64,000 nucleotides of DNA from Bradysia coprophila (GCF_014529535.1 NW_023503302.1:3684577-3748576), one strand, 5' to 3'; positions 34,801 through 47,959 are shown, numbered from the stretch's first letter. Translations and numbers: made by a program. The notes: generated from the letters alone by a model not told the origin.

Positions 34801-37800
34801 CAAGTATACCTACATATTATACACTAAAGTCACATAAATTTTAAAAGAAAAATCCACTTAAACACATCGTAAAAGAAATTTTGCGGAAGCCATTATGTAA
34901 AGTAAAATTACAAACTATACACATATACTTAAGTGCTTCATGTTAACCTAAAACCACAAAGGCGCACTACCCAAAAAAATCAAATATTTTAAGATATTAA
35001 AAAAAAGAACTTTTCAACGAAAAATTATTCTTTCTTCGCGCATAAATACATAATTCAAACGATCCTTAACCTCTTTTTCCGAAGGAATTTTTCTCTTTTA
35101 ATGCAATTTTATCTAGACTCTGTGTTCATTATAATGCTGGAAATATATATAACCAAATACATACACTGGGTGTAGCACAGCAGCGTTTTATTTTATTTTA
35201 TATTTTTCGTTCGGCATGCATGTAATATTATTTTTATAAAATAGAAAAGCAGACCATTACTTTGCTGGTAAATAATAGCCAGAATTATAGTATAATATAT
35301 GTACTGCGATAGTAGGTACAGATATGAATGCAGCAGAGACATTATTATGTAATAATACAAATGTTAGCTAAGCAATGTGACTGCAATTTGAAAACTTTTC
35401 ATTAAATCTCAATTAATTTTTAGTTTGTATAGAACTCACCCAATAACAAATGACTGAACAACAAATGCCTTGCGTAGACGTATTTCATCTGTTAACAGCA
35501 GCGACGACAAAAATCAGTCTTGGCTAATGTTGTCTTTTGTATAGAAATCCATTTGTTTAAACTAACGAAGTAAAAGATTTTGTGCAAATACTTTTTCGAG
35601 CCTCACATATGTATGTCTGAATAGACCCCAACTCCCCAAAACCGGTCTCAAACATTTTGTATCTTCCTTAGGTAGCGGGTGGAAGGACTTCAAAGTTGTA
35701 AATGACATTTATTTTATGCTTGCTGTTGCAGCAACAGACAAAAAATCGAATGACAGCGAATCTATTCCATATAAGAGTTATTCGTAATGTATAGGCAAAA
35801 CCCACGGAGATGTGAGAATATTCCCGGAAAGAGTGAAAGAAAAATTTCTAGAAGTGGCGAACAAAGTACTGAAAGCGTAAATGCAGACAGTGAATTGGAA
35901 AGATCGAGAAACACTACCGTGAAGTGTCGGTGTTGGCACCTTTACATTATACGTTCATTATACATTTCATAAGATTCATAAGAGCGAACACTTTCAATCC
36001 ACATTTCCTCTTAAGAGTCCACATATGTTATCAACATTACGACAATTACGTTATGTGTATGCATAGCAACGTGGATATCGCATGTGGAATGACTAACGTA
36101 AATCTAATCCGCGAGTATTTTCAACAGATACGCTATGCAGTGACTTACTTCACAAATTTAAACTTTGCTATATGAGACCAGAGCTCATCGCTTGTTTTTG
36201 TGTTAGCTGACGATAACAGATAACGTAAACCGTTGAAGAAACGCAGAAACTCATCAGTTTGTTCGGTCGCATATTATAACCTTGAACAATGGTTGTTTGT
36301 CGAAGTAGGAAAATTCACATTCATCGAAAACTTAAATGTTTCAAGCAAGGCTACAATAATGGGGAAGCGCAAGGCTATAATAATGGAAAAGACGGAGAGA
36401 TCATGTGGACCGCCATTTTTTTTTTAGATTTGTGCGAGTGAGTTTCATAACTCGATATACTTACTTTACTTACTTTTAACTCGATGTATTACAACGAAAA
36501 GTCGTATTTTTCACCTGATGTGAGAACAATGGATTTGGAATAATGCTAGGATCCCGTTACGAAATACTTTTGGAATGTATTGAATATGTGTCGCACGGAT
36601 AAAATACATACCGCACATACCCACTGCTAGTGCTAATTCAAATTTCAATTTTCTCAGCCCATTACATTAGGAATATCAGGGCTCACTATTTAGAATTTCA
36701 ATTCTATAATACTTAAAAATTCTAAAAAATATTCTATAAATTCTTAAGTTCAAGGAATTTTAAGAATTTGCAAAAATAAATTCTCAAATTTTTTTAATGA
36801 ATTTTGCAGACCTTTCGGAGTTTATTTCTTAAAAATTATTAAAATACTTGAAAATTCCTTAATATCATTTAATTCCGAATAAAATATCTGTCCAACAGAC
36901 CTCAGAAATCTTTCAATTTAATTCCTAAAAATAGGCTTTTATACCTAGATAGTCAGGCATTTTACAATAGTCACCATAAGAAATGATTTCTTCAAAATTT
37001 GAGTCTAAGAGAAATTTCTCAAATATATTTTCCCGTTACTTCATCCATATCTCATTTATAGATCAATTGGTGACAAGCCATTAAGCAGCTCTCGTCAGTA
37101 CAATTTTTGTTTTCTCCCCTTTAAGCTTTACCTATATTTCTATTTTGTGAATGTTCTAAAATGTATTTTACGAGTTGTTGTTGTCTTCGTTCTTTATGGA
37201 AAAATCGACTTTATATCATGCCATTACCATCAAAATCATTTTTTTGTAGGGATAAAACTACTAAAGATAGGAAGATTGGTAAATAGTTGGAAACATTTTA
37301 CATAATCAAAGTTCTCTTTTAAATTTCGTTATTGTGAAAACAGTAAAACGTTATGAGATTCTATTTTATTTTCTGAAGAAAATGTGGTAAGCCATTCCAT
37401 ACTTTACTCGACTTTTGATGGATATTAAAGTTACGAACGTCTCTAATCCAAAATTTTCGAGAAATCCGATTGTCCACAGACAACGACATACGTAGAAATG
37501 TGATGTCGTATGACTGAAAATTGAAAATTTAATTTCCGTTGCACTTTATATTGAAAGCACTTTGCGACTAAACTAATGCCAGATGGGTTAAAGCATACCA
37601 ATGGAGAAGCATAGAACGTTTCAGATACACTTCTTTTACAATCAAAAAGCAGAATCGAATTTCCTCTCGATTTCATCACCTTTGTTCATTAAACCGAATC
37701 CGATCCATGATCCTGAATGGGTAAATGGTTCGATTGGTCACCAAAATAATTATTTGCTATTGACATTTTTCCGACCCGAACCGTTAGCTGACACTTCACA

Positions 37801-39320
37801 TAATTGACACTGTCAGTTAATCTTTTTCTCAGCGGGGTTTCTTTTCCAGAAATCGTTTCGAACGACCTAAGAAACCCTTCATGGCATAATATTTATTGCC
37901 GCAAATGTTAAAGAAGCAACTGATATGGAAATAAACGAATAGAATGTTTTTCTTGTGATGCAAAGCCTAAGTGTGGATTTTGATATAGTTTAGTAGTTTC
38001 CAACAAGGAATAGCCTTTGTTTCTCATTTTACTTATTCCGTCTCAGCAAGCATAAATACATTATGAAGTGAACAAAGTTTGTGGAAAATTATTTTCTTTT
38101 GCGTTTTCTTTTTTCGGTTATTTTGATTGTTTCGACAGAATAGTACCATATTCTATATATATAATGCTGGTGTGTAGCACCATTATATTGGTACATAGTT
38201 TCCTGGGAACGGAATGGAATTTATTCGGATGGTGTTGGTAATGTTGTCGGTTTGTTTGTTAAAGTTGTAATATAATGTTTTATGCGATGAATGTATACGG
38301 GTGTATGATGTTTTATGCTGTACGAAAAGAAGTAAGAAATACACACTCATATACCCACAACAAAGAGAAAAAGAAATTAAACATACAAATCTGTATTCAG
38401 TCATTCAACTACTCAGCTAATCAGTAAGATTCTCGGATAATCCTTTGAAAGGAAATGGAATTGAATGGAAAGTATTCAGCATGACTGGAATGCTGAAATA
38501 TATTGGATTTATTTACTTTACTTTTTTGTTGTTGTTATGTTGCGTAAAATGGATTCTCCAACACATCGAATAATAATTTGAATTATTGATTGAAGGAACT
38601 AATGCCGGGTGTCTCTGTATCCATATATGTTCCCATCGACCGATCGAAATTTCTTATTGTTCGGATAAAAGCTTCTTTATCAATTATTCATTTAACTTTC
38701 AAACCCAAAACTCTGATTCGCTATGTGTCTTTTTGGTAGCGGTAAAAATAAAATACACACCAGACGGGAGTCGATACCATTTGAGCATTTTTCGTTCACT
38801 GAAATATATCGTGTAACGAAACTGAAAAGAAAGACATGTTATAGGGAGAGACCTATAAAGAAAATTTAAAGCGACACATTTTCATTAGTTAAAAGTGATG
38901 GCAAAGTCGAGACATTTGATTTACATTTCATGTCAGATTTTGGATGAAATTTAAATGGGATTTTATAAAATTGAAAGCTTTAGATATTTATAATCAATGT
39001 GATGTATGTTCCGATCGGCTGTTCGTAGTGAATGGTGTATCTAGTATAATATAATGCTGAACGTAATCTATGCTTCAGTTTGATAAATACTGAGAGAAAG
39101 ATGTCGAGAATCGGATATAATATTAAAGGCTCTTCTTACTTAAAAAGAAATCTAAGCTTTTATCAAATCAATTTGATTGAACATTAAAGTTTGTAGGCTT
39201 GAGTAATTGTCGAAACGAGTTCCTGCTGTACCAAATTTTCTTTATTTCACCGTTGAGATTATATTTTTATTACACATTGAAGACGACTTGAGACTTATAA
39301 AGATTGATTCCTAATATATT
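31851..39320. other. Long gene-poor AT-rich region
   Basis: About 7.5 kb without any frame I can support. A stretch at 36680-36900 is very AT-rich with reiterated AATTCTTAA/TTAAGAATT-like words. The frame at 35787-35972 is basic and serine-rich but lacks a promoter or convincing splice partner. No RNA gene or transposon ends were recognised. Confidence 0.4.
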
Positions 39321-39327
39321 TTCAACT

Positions 39328-39848
39328 GATGTGACGATTATGCCCACACGATAGCATAACGGGCGCGAATCAAGTTCAATTACTAGAAACAATTTAAAAA
39401 AGTAATTTTTTTTGAAGACTGCGGTACAGGAAAGCTTGAAATTCTTCCATTTGGCTCCACCTTGACCCTAATTATTATACTGTTGCGCAGAGATTTTTTT
39501 TTGCAATCTTGTAAGTGTTTTTGCTCTTTCAAAAAACTCAGAAAAAATCTGAATTGTAAAAAAGAAGCACCTATGTCATCCGTTATCGAAGTGAAGTAGA
39601 AGAACAATGTTGTAAATGCTTGGATCAGAGAAGTCACAGATGCAATATTTATCAGTCAAAAACCCTTGTAAGAGGTGCCGCAAGTTCCTGTGTATTATTT
39701 CCAAAACAACTCAAAAATTGTAACTACAACAATGTGACCCATAAAATTTTAGAAAGACAGTTTCACCAGGAAAAAAAATGTATGATTTATTGTAATTGAG
39801 CTTGCGTCACGCCTGCTATGCCAACGCGCGGGCATGATTATCTGATGG
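39328..39848. repeat. Possible TIR element, ~510 bp
   Basis: The left end has GATTATGCCCACACGATAGC, then CGGGCGCGAATCAAG and TTCAATTAC. At the right end the reverse complement reads AATCATGCCCGCGCGTTGGC, then CAGGCGTGACGCAAG and CTCAATTAC. The two about 50 bp arms match imperfectly in inverted orientation. A low-complexity minus-strand frame inside (39383-39637) is not convincing as a transposase. Confidence 0.45.
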
Positions 39849-41050
39849 TGAATCTAAGATGGTTATGTTGGTGACTTTAGCATGTGTTAGAGACGCTCTT
39901 CGATTGTGAATGCCAAGGTTATTATATCACATAAAGGCAATGCAAACATTCAACAAATCATGAGCTCACGTTTATTGATGATACTCGAGCAGCTTATGGA
40001 AATCATAATGAAAGCTTCGAAGTAATCGCTAGGTGTATGTAACCAGTCATGTGGACATCACACAGATAATGCAAATGGTATGGCACAAGAATCCATTTTC
40101 ATCGTTTGCACAAACAATCAGCCTGTTCCGCGTTTGTCTTGTGTTTCTCGTAACACCTGACTGTTGAACGATATTTTCTATTTTTTACACATAAATTTGC
40201 TTATCCTGCTCTAAATTGCGGGATTCGAATGTAATCAAATGCGTTGGAAATGTTTTTAAAGTCATTGCACAACAAGAATACAGTGTGAGATGGTATGGTA
40301 CAGTATGGTAACGTTGACTCCTTTTAGGCGTTGAAACAACGATGAACTAAGAGCATCATGTCCGGAGCGATAGCGGAGGACTTGCCGCAGTCTAACTTCC
40401 AAAAAAAGAACGAAGAAATTTTTTTGAGACGCGGCAACTATATATAGGCGAGAATTTAAGTTTCTTTCCTTTGGCATGTATCACCACAAATAATATTCTA
40501 TCTTATTCGCGCTTCAAATACGAGCAAAACGAGCTATCACTCGACTATGTAACTTTAAAATTGCCGGAGATACATCGTTTTGAAGTTGGTCATTTTGATA
40601 GAAAATGCACCAAATTAACGTTTTCCAAACAATCAAAATCTTTCAACTTACTCTGTATGTTTCTATCTATCTGTCTGTCTATCTATCGACGGTCGATCTC
40701 GGAAACTAGTCAGCCAATCTCCATGAAATTTTGCAGGAACCTCAGGGTGGGCATAAAAATGAAAATGTGATACGCCATTACCCCAGGAAAAACCAGAATT
40801 TTGTTTTATTGGCCTCGAAGTGGTTTCTGAGTGTGGTTTTCGAGGGTCGGGAACGCGTTTTCGGCTGTAGCTTCGCTGTATTGAAACCTACAGAGGCGTG
40901 CGACCCATCAAATGAAAGGTATTCGTAACACGATTCGAACAAAAAAATAATTAAAAAATCGGGTCAGATTCGTTTGAGCTAGAGTGATTAGAGTGACCAA
41001 ATTTTGAGCTACTCGAGCGTAGGATGAAAGGACTAATATTTTTTTGGGTT
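39849..41050. other. Non-coding with a simple repeat and a possible dispersed repeat
   Basis: A TCTATCTATCTGTCTGTCTA microsatellite sits at about 40663-40688. The following 250 bp (ATCTCCATGAAATTTTGCAG, then CCTCAGGGTGGGCAT and ATCAAATGAAAGGTATTCG) has the look of an old dispersed repeat. I cannot name it, and no gene was seen. Confidence 0.35.
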
Positions 41051-41052
41051 AT

Positions 41053-41338
41053 GAGAGATAGAGAATTACTTTCTTCGGCAAAGTCTCAGAGTTTTACGAG
41101 TAGAACAGAGGGGCATATGTGAAAAATGTCGAAAGTTGGAAATGGGTGGGTCAATTATGTTTTTAGAGGTATTTCTTGAATGGTGGCAGATAGAGAGTTA
41201 CTTTCTTCGGCAAAGTCTCAGAGTTTTAATAGTAGAAAAGAAGTGTATTTGTGAAAAATGTCGAAAGTTGGAAATGGGTGGGTCAATTGGGGTTTTAGAG
41301 ATATTTCTTGAATGGTGGCAGATAGAGAATTACTTTCT
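41053..41338. repeat. Minisatellite, 132 bp period, just over two units
   Basis: The block TAGAGA(A/G)TTACTTTCTTCG begins at 41059, 41191 and 41323, exactly 132 bp apart. Each unit carries AAATGTCGAAAGTTGGAAAT and TTTCTTGAATGGTGGCAG. It runs directly into the 18 bp array. Confidence 0.75.
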
Positions 41339-41547
41339 TCGTCAAATTTTCGATTTTCGTCAAATTTTCGATTTTCGTCAAATTTTCGAATTTCGCCAAA
41401 TTTTCGAATTTCGTCAAATTTTTGATTTTCGTCAAATTTTTGATTTTCGTCAAATTTTCGATTTTCGTCAAATTTCGAATTTCGTCAAATTTTCGATTTT
41501 CGTCAAATTTTCGAATTTCAAATTTCGCCAAATTTCCGAATTTCTGT
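41339..41547. repeat. 18 bp minisatellite TCGTCAAATTTTCGATTT
   Basis: About eleven tandem copies with small variants (TCGCC for TCGTC, TTTGATTT for TTCGATTT, one shortened unit). Because 18 is a multiple of three it keeps one frame open, encoding a repeating RQIFDF hexapeptide on plus and NLTKIE on minus. I regard this as incidental. Confidence 0.8.
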
Positions 41548-41595
41548 TATAAACTGTTATAAAAAGCAGTGTTCTAAAACTTCTAAAACGACTGA

Positions 41596-42103
41596 TATCC
41601 CAACAAAAATCTCTTCGAGAAAAGTGTGACGCAGTCTTTGAAGTACAATTTCTAAAATGAATGATATCGCTAGAGTTGACGCTTTCAGCTTCGTTACGCA
41701 AAAATTAAATTTTACATCCAATTTTAGTTCAAACAAGCTGGCTTAGTTTTTCTCATCATCTGCCAAATAATTTTTACCAAAAAAAAAATTGACTATAAAT
41801 AACAAACAACCAAAATTTTACCAAAAAAATCTGCGTCGCTGGTCTGTTCCTGAACATTTGCCACTTTGCGACGCAGATTTTTTTGGTAAAATTTTGGTTG
41901 TTTCCAGCCAATTTTTTTTTGGTAAAAATTATTTGGCAGATGATGAGAAAAACTAAGCCAGCTTGTTTGAACTAAAATTGGATGTAAAATTTCATTTTTG
42001 CGTAACGAAGCTGAAAGCGTCAACTCTAGCGATATCATTCATTTTAGAAATTGTACTTCAAAGACTGCGTCACACTTTTCTCGACGAGATTTTTGTTGGG
42101 ATA
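41596..42103. repeat. 508 bp near-perfect palindrome
   Basis: Ends TATCCCAACAAAAATCTC and GAGATTTTTGTTGGGATA are mirror images. The arms of roughly 235 bp match almost throughout: CAGCTTCGTTACGCAAAAAT, CAAACAAGCTGGCTTAGTTT, CATCATCTGCCAAATAATTT and GGTAAAATTTTGGTTGTT all have their complements. A spacer of about 30 bp (CTGGTCTGTTCCTGAAC region) sits near 41845-41865. The high arm identity implies a recent fold-back insertion or inverted duplication. TA at each end fits a TA-targeting MITE. Confidence 0.85.
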
Positions 42104-43131
42104 ATAACTTTGAAGCTGAACGGTTTAATTTGTACATAAGATTACCATATGAATACCATCAGGAAATCACTATCTTATTCTTAAAGAATGTGTACAATGA
42201 GTAGGTACTATCTGAACTCACGGTGGGCTTGAATGATGGCTAATTAAAAGTGTAATGTAACTCAAATTTTATTGTAGATAAATGTTAGTCGATGTCCACT
42301 GATCATAAATCAGGGCAAGTGATCGGAAAGTGGACGGCAATTTGAAATATTTTTGAAAAACCATATTGTAACGGGTAAAACGTCTCCCCTGCACAGCAGT
42401 GTCAACGTGCACACAGTACCATACAGTTTAAATTAAAGACTGTTCAATTACCTGTCGAACGATACCACACTTTCTATATTTGTGTTTATACGAGCGATGT
42501 TACAAGAACATTTTCTAGTGAGTAGGTACTTTAGTTCATTTATTTAATGTTGAAAGCTAAGATGGATATATGTTCTGACTCTTTGTTGTTAATTTCGTAT
42601 TCTAGGACCTTTTATTCACTAAAAATGGCCAAATATCTCGAACATAATTTGGTTTGTTTGATTGATTCAATGTATTTCAATAAATTGATTACCACCGCGA
42701 ACACTTTTGAGCATGTAGGCAACCACATGGTACTTAGAAGGGTATTATTTTGTTTCAGGTGAATTGTCCTGGATCTCAGCTTTACGACGACACCAGATTT
42801 ACTATGTGTGGTGTGCCACAGCTGTGCTGTACAGCTCATTTTATATGCGAGAGTCGGTCTACTCGAAAGTACAGAGACCGTAAGATTTTTGACTGAACTC
42901 TACAGATGGAGACAATAATGAAATATGTTCATTCACAATTTAAGATGAATAAGGTGAATTCGTTTTATCAGTGTTCTCGTTTTTTTTTGTTCGTCTTCAA
43001 ATCAGTTGAATAAACGAAATAACAAAAACAATGAAGATACCGTGCGGTGCATGTCTAGCATGTTTGGGTTATCAAACGCAGTGCACGAATTATGATTGTT
43101 TTTTTTGCAGTTTCTAATCTAACAAGCGTAG
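42104..43131. other. Hexamerin upstream region
   Basis: No coding region. It presumably contains fat-body enhancer elements, but no site can be named with confidence. Confidence 0.35.
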
Positions 43132-43168
43132 TATAAAAGGCACCCGTAATGCTGAGAAAGGTATCAGT
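43132..43168 (+). promoter_or_regulatory. Hexamerin core promoter: TATA box and TCAGT initiator
   Basis: TATAAAAG at 43132-43139 is followed about 33 bp downstream by ATCAGTC (43163-43169), an arthropod initiator. This places transcription start near 43166 and rules out the in-frame ATG at 43149, which would lie upstream of it. The 5' leader would be only about 10 nt before the ATG at 43176. Confidence 0.65.
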
Positions 43169-43175
43169 CATCAAC

Positions 43176-45440
43176 ATGAGATCGATCACAGTTTTAGTTT
43201 TCGCCTGTGCTTGTGCACTTGCAAGTGGTTTTTATATGACAACAGATGTGAAATACGCCGATTCGACGTTTTTGGTAAAACAAAAGGCCATCCTTGAGGT
43301 TCTTCAACACGTTCACCAGAATGACGTCTTTGTGAAACTGTACGACGAAGCTAAGCAATTCAAATTGGTTGACTATAGGGCTCATTATACCAAACCAGAA
43401 GTTGTCGACGAGTTCTGGCGCTTCTACGAACATGGTATGTTGGGACTAAACGAAGTGTTCTCCGTCATGGACTACGAACACCAAGAGGAAGTCATTGCAT
43501 TGTTCCATGTGTTCTACTATGCCAACGACTGGGAAACATTCTACAAGACAATGGTCTGGGCCCGCTTCCACGTCAACGAAGGCATGTTCATCTATGCTTT
43601 GACTGTTGCTGTTTTACATCGCACCGACATGGTTGGCATTGTTTTGCCAGCTCCATATGAAATCTACCCATACTACTTCTTCAACAGTGAAGTGATTCAA
43701 CGCGCTCAAAACTTCAAGATGCAAGGCTTTTATGGCATTAAGAAGGTTGAAGACGTATACACTGTCATCATTCCATCGAACTACACCGGATACTATGTTC
43801 ACACAAATCCCGAACAAAAATTGTCTTACTTCACCGAAGATATTGGTCTAAACTCCTACTACTTCTACTTCCATGCTGACTATCCATTCTGGATGGGAGG
43901 TGATGAATACAATTTGCACAAGGATCGTCGTGGAGAATTTTACTTCTTCCAATACCAACAATTCTTGGCTCGTTACTACTTGGAACGTCTGTCCAACGAT
44001 AGTAAGTCATTCAACTTTCCTTCGCAGGTTCCTTCCTTTATTAATACTTTCTTTTCAATCAAATTCCAGTCGGGGAAATTCCAGAATTCAGCTGGTACGA
44101 ACCAATCAAGACCGGATACTATCCAGCCCTTCGTTACTACAACGGAGACTTCTTCCCATCAAGAGACAACCACTACACTGTTTATGAGGAGCACAACTAC
44201 TATGAGGTAGATCAAGCTGAAGATTATGAACGTCACATCCGTGATGCCATCGAATATGGATTCATTACATTGCCAGGAGGCAAATACTTGGATCTGACCA
44301 AACCAGAATCCATTGAGTTTTTAGGAAACTTCGTTCAAGGCAATCCAGACAGTAAATTCGTCCGTCTACATGGTTACTTGGAACTCGCTAAGAGATTGCT
44401 CGGTGGTTCAATCGACCGCGTCGACCAACACAAAGTTATTCCAAGCACTTTGGAACACTTCGAAACAGCCATGCGTGACCCAGTATTCTACCAATTGTAC
44501 AAGAATTTGGTCAAATACTACTTCCACTGGCAGAAACATTTGCCACACTACACCTTCGACGAACTCAATTTCCAGGGTGTTAAGATTGAATCGGTTGAAA
44601 TCGAGAAACTTGTCACATACTTCGACAAGTTCGACTCCGATATCACCAATGTTGTTGATGTTGAGATGTTCGATAACAAGCCATTGACTGCTCTTCAACA
44701 ATTCGGACGTATCGCTCACTACGATGGATATGACTTCGTCATCAAGACTCGCCAACCCCGTCTTAATCATTTACCATTCACATTCAAATTGCAAGTTGGA
44801 TCCGAAAGTGCCCAAAAGGCAATCGTTAAAGTGTTCATTGGACCCAAGTACGACGAATACGGACACGTTTTCACCTACGAAGAAAACCGTGAAAACTTCT
44901 TCGAATTGGACCACTTCTTTGTTGACTTGGTGGCTGGAAAGAACGACATCGTACGCAAATCGGAAGACTTCTCATGGTTCGTCCGCGATCGCACCACATA
45001 CTTTGAATTGTACAAACAAGTCATGTTGGCCGTTAAAGGTGAAGTTAAATTCCCATTGGATATGACTGAAGCTCATTGCGGATTCCCAATGCGCTTGATG
45101 TTGCCCAAGGGTAAACGTGGAGGTATGTCATTGCTGATCAATCCGTTGAACAATAATTTGATCTCTAACCGTTCTTTCCATGTTTGTCATTTCAGGTATG
45201 TTGTTCCAATTCTTCTTCATTGTCGCTCCATACGTTGCACCAAAAACTGAGCAATTCTTCGGATTCGACAAGACAGTCTCGTGTGGTGTTGGCAGTGGTG
45301 GTCGTTACATCGATAATTTGCCATTCGGCTACCCATTCGACAGACCCATTGATGAGAAATACTGGTTGACACCAAACATGTACTACTATGATGTGAACAT
45401 TTTCCACAAACGGGAAATTGATGTGAACGCTGCCCACTAA
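43176..45440 (+). CDS. Arylphorin-type hexamerin (larval storage protein), 3 exons, 707 aa
   Basis: Exons are 43176-44001, 44070-45122 and 45196-45440, with GTAAGT and GTATGT donors and 68 and 73 bp introns; splice phases fit exactly. Residues 1-18 are a signal peptide (MRSITVLVFACACALASG). The hemocyanin-N helical domain follows (about 30-155, EVFSVMDYEHQEEVIALFHV), then the middle domain with YEIYPYYFFNSEVI and the RGEFYFFQYQQFLARYYLER core at the first intron. The C-terminal immunoglobulin-like domain holds AIVKVFIGPKYDEYG, the motif NRENFFELDHFFVDL, and ends with GYPFDRPIDEKYW. Tyr and Phe are very abundant, as in arylphorins and Diptera LSPs. Hexamerins are hexameric haemolymph storage proteins made by larval fat body that supply amino acids at metamorphosis; they have lost the copper-binding of hemocyanins. 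AATAAA signals are at 45504 and 45578. Confidence 0.95.
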
Positions 45441-46080
45441 ATAGTAACTTGATGCTTGTGACTTTTTAATTTTAATTAATTTTTTTTCTTTCTTATTTAT
45501 TTTAATAAATTTAAGTATTAAGGAAGCAATGCTAAAGAAAATGTAAAAAAAAAATTGAAGAATTGTGACAAACGAGAAATAAATATCTAATGAAGCTCGA
45601 TCTGTTTCTTCGTTTTCTTTATCCTAATCAATCTCCTCAATGTCTCTCTCTCTCTCTCTCTCATCGAAGCCAACGAAAGCGTCACTTTTCGTCACTCACT
45701 GACAAAAACAATTGATTTTCAAATTTTCAATTCTTTTTTGTAAGTGTTCAGTTAAGAAAATTGCCATGTTTAAAATACACCCTCTTTATGGAATTGTAAA
45801 CATTAGTAGGACGTCCAACAAAGGGTTGGAATGAATCTTACGCTCGTTGCTTTGTGATGTTTCCTGCCATTACTTAGTGTAAGTGGGTAGGGTAGTTACC
45901 CTAGCACCTAAGATATTTACTCTGCTCTACTCTAAAACTCCTTCAATTGGATTGTTTGTTTTCAAAGATGTCTAGAACTCATTCCGGCGAGTCTCGGCTT
46001 TTGCTCTGGGCGATAATATAAGATTATCGCCAGACTGAGGAGCCTTTAGGCAAATCAACATATTTAACCGCAACAAACTA
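45441..46080. other. Hexamerin 3' flank, CT microsatellite and an 85 bp dispersed repeat
   Basis: (CT)n lies at about 45643-45662. The block AACTCCTTCAATTGGATTG followed by TAGAACTCATTCCGGCG (about 45935-46000) recurs at 46985-47060 and, more degraded, at 47215-47275. No gene. Confidence 0.5.
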
Positions 46081-46085
46081 GAGCA

Positions 46086-46870
46086 ATGCTAGTCAAGACG
46101 CTAATGTTACCTCTATTCACTTACTGTGACTCGATATATTCGTCAAATGTCAGCGCAAAGTCCGTCAAAGTGCTTGAGAGAGTCTTTGCTGCATGTATTC
46201 GCTTTGTGTATGGCATTGGAAGGTATGACAGCATTGCCGAATGTGTAAGTCGTTTGCTGGGATGCACTTTGATGGAGTTCCTCAAGTACCACTCGCTGTT
46301 GATGGTCTTCAAATTAGTTATCAATGAGGCGCCGGAGTACCTGACTAGCTGCATTCAAGTTTCAACGAGATCAAACCATTTGATAATTTCTGTTCATACT
46401 ACAAGCCAGTACAACAAGTCATTTTTTGTAAATGCAGTTTCGAGATTCAATTTGCTCCCGAATGAAGTCAAAATGACTGGAACGCTGAAATCCTTCAAGA
46501 ATCGGTGCTTTGAACGTTTTGTTCGACAGCGTGTGTGAGCATCGTCCGGGGCTACATAGACCTACCACTCAGTGATACATCGATTTTTTTATGCACAGTG
46601 ATACACAAGCATTAGGGCCGGTACTACTTCTTTTTATGCTTTTCTGCCCACCTCCGTACAGTCCAATGTTATGCTGCCTTTTTATATTTTTAATGTTAAT
46701 TTCACTGTCGTAATCCTTATCTCGTTGTTGAGGCTCTATTTGTTTATTACGCTAGTCATTTGTAATTCTTCTTTTTTTATAATTTTTTAATCTACTGTTA
46801 TGAAAAGTCTGTGAACATTTGTATGAGGACCTACCTTGTTGTTCCGATAAATAAACCAATTAAATTACAT
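46086..46870 (+). mobile_element. 5'-truncated non-LTR retrotransposon (C-terminal pol tail and 3' UTR)
   Basis: An open frame of 150 codons (46086-46538) matches the region C-terminal to the reverse transcriptase of jockey/CR1-like elements. It has LVKTLMLPLFTYCDSIY, then VLERVFAACIRFVYGI, YLTSCI, and near the end FFVNAVSRFNLLPNEV followed by TLKSFKNRCFERF. No RT catalytic motifs are present, so the copy is 5' truncated, as is common for LINEs. A 3' UTR follows to about 46870 with AATAAACC near 46850. The last ~240 bp of this UTR reappear at 52027-52270 because the tandem duplication starts here. Clade not resolved. Confidence 0.75.
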
Positions 46871-47959
46871 TTCTGATTAATTGATGAAAACTGGCCAGAA
46901 TATGAACGCATTTAATTGTTTCATTTTAATTTTCGAATATTTAGACAACAGTCAAGGCGCTAGACTCAAGGGATCTGTCCCACCTAGTTTATTCTGAAAC
47001 TCCTTCAATTGGATTGCTTGTTTTTAAAAGTTACTAGAACTCATTCCAGCGCGTCGTAGCTTTCATGTTATGTTAGGCATTAGACCAAGGCAGCTGCCTT
47101 GGTTAGACGATAAAAATATATTTATGGAACAGGTTTTTTTTTACTAAAAAAGGGAATATTACTGTCAAAAACGTGGATTTTTGGGATTTACAGCAATTTT
47201 TCTCGGTTTTACTACTCTGAAACTAATTCAATGTTTCTTGGAATATTTTTGTTGTTTAGAACTCATTCCGACGTGTATAGCAGTGGATAAGTAACGTACA
47301 AATATTAATTCCCTTGACTGAAAGTCAGGGTCTTACACCAGAAAATACCTAAAGATGTGGGTAACAAAAAAGTTCGCTGTGATTGAAAATGTATGAAATG
47401 GTATGAAAAACGTTAAATGTGAGCATCGATATAATATAGGGTAGATAAGTAATGTCAAAGCAACTTTATGCGGAAAGATCACATGAATGTATGTGTAACA
47501 TAACTTACGTTTTGAGAAAGCGCGCGAAATAATGTCATACAAATATTTGAAAATAATTGAAACTCTGCATTTCTCAATTTCCTTTTTTCTCTTCGTTATG
47601 TGTTGTGATTCGTATTTTTTGCACTTGTATTTGTGCTATATTTCCGAAATCTCGTTCTTCGTGTCTCATTATCTACAGTATATTATATCGATGAATGTGA
47701 GTAACAAAAAATCGTTGAAGGCACGATAACTTGAGTAATTTTTAACCAAGATGGGCTATGTGGGACGAAGGATCTGGAAGCTATCCCAGAAAAACAGAAT
47801 TTTACACTGTTGATTATAGCCTCAATCGAAAAAGATTAATTTGATGAAATTTGATTTTGTTGGGTAGTGTGAGCAAATCATCTTAAGTTTGTTTTCGATA
47901 ATGTGCATGAAATGAAACAAGTAGGCAGAAAAATTTCATCAGTACATGTGCAGCCTCTA

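Noticed and set aside
35731..35790. Short terminal exon after a TTGCTGTTGCAG acceptor
   Set aside because: The ~18-codon open tail is attractive, but no upstream exon or polyadenylation context supports it.
41136..41552. 138-codon protein with RQIFDF repeats
   Set aside because: The frame stays open only because the 18 bp repeat is a multiple of three; no start context or splice signals.
43149..43175. Upstream in-frame ATG of the hexamerin
   Set aside because: It lies only about 10-17 bp after the TATA box, before the predicted transcription start, and would put a basic stretch ahead of the signal peptide.
44408..44770. Minus-strand frames inside the hexamerin
   Set aside because: Antisense shadows of the coding strand.
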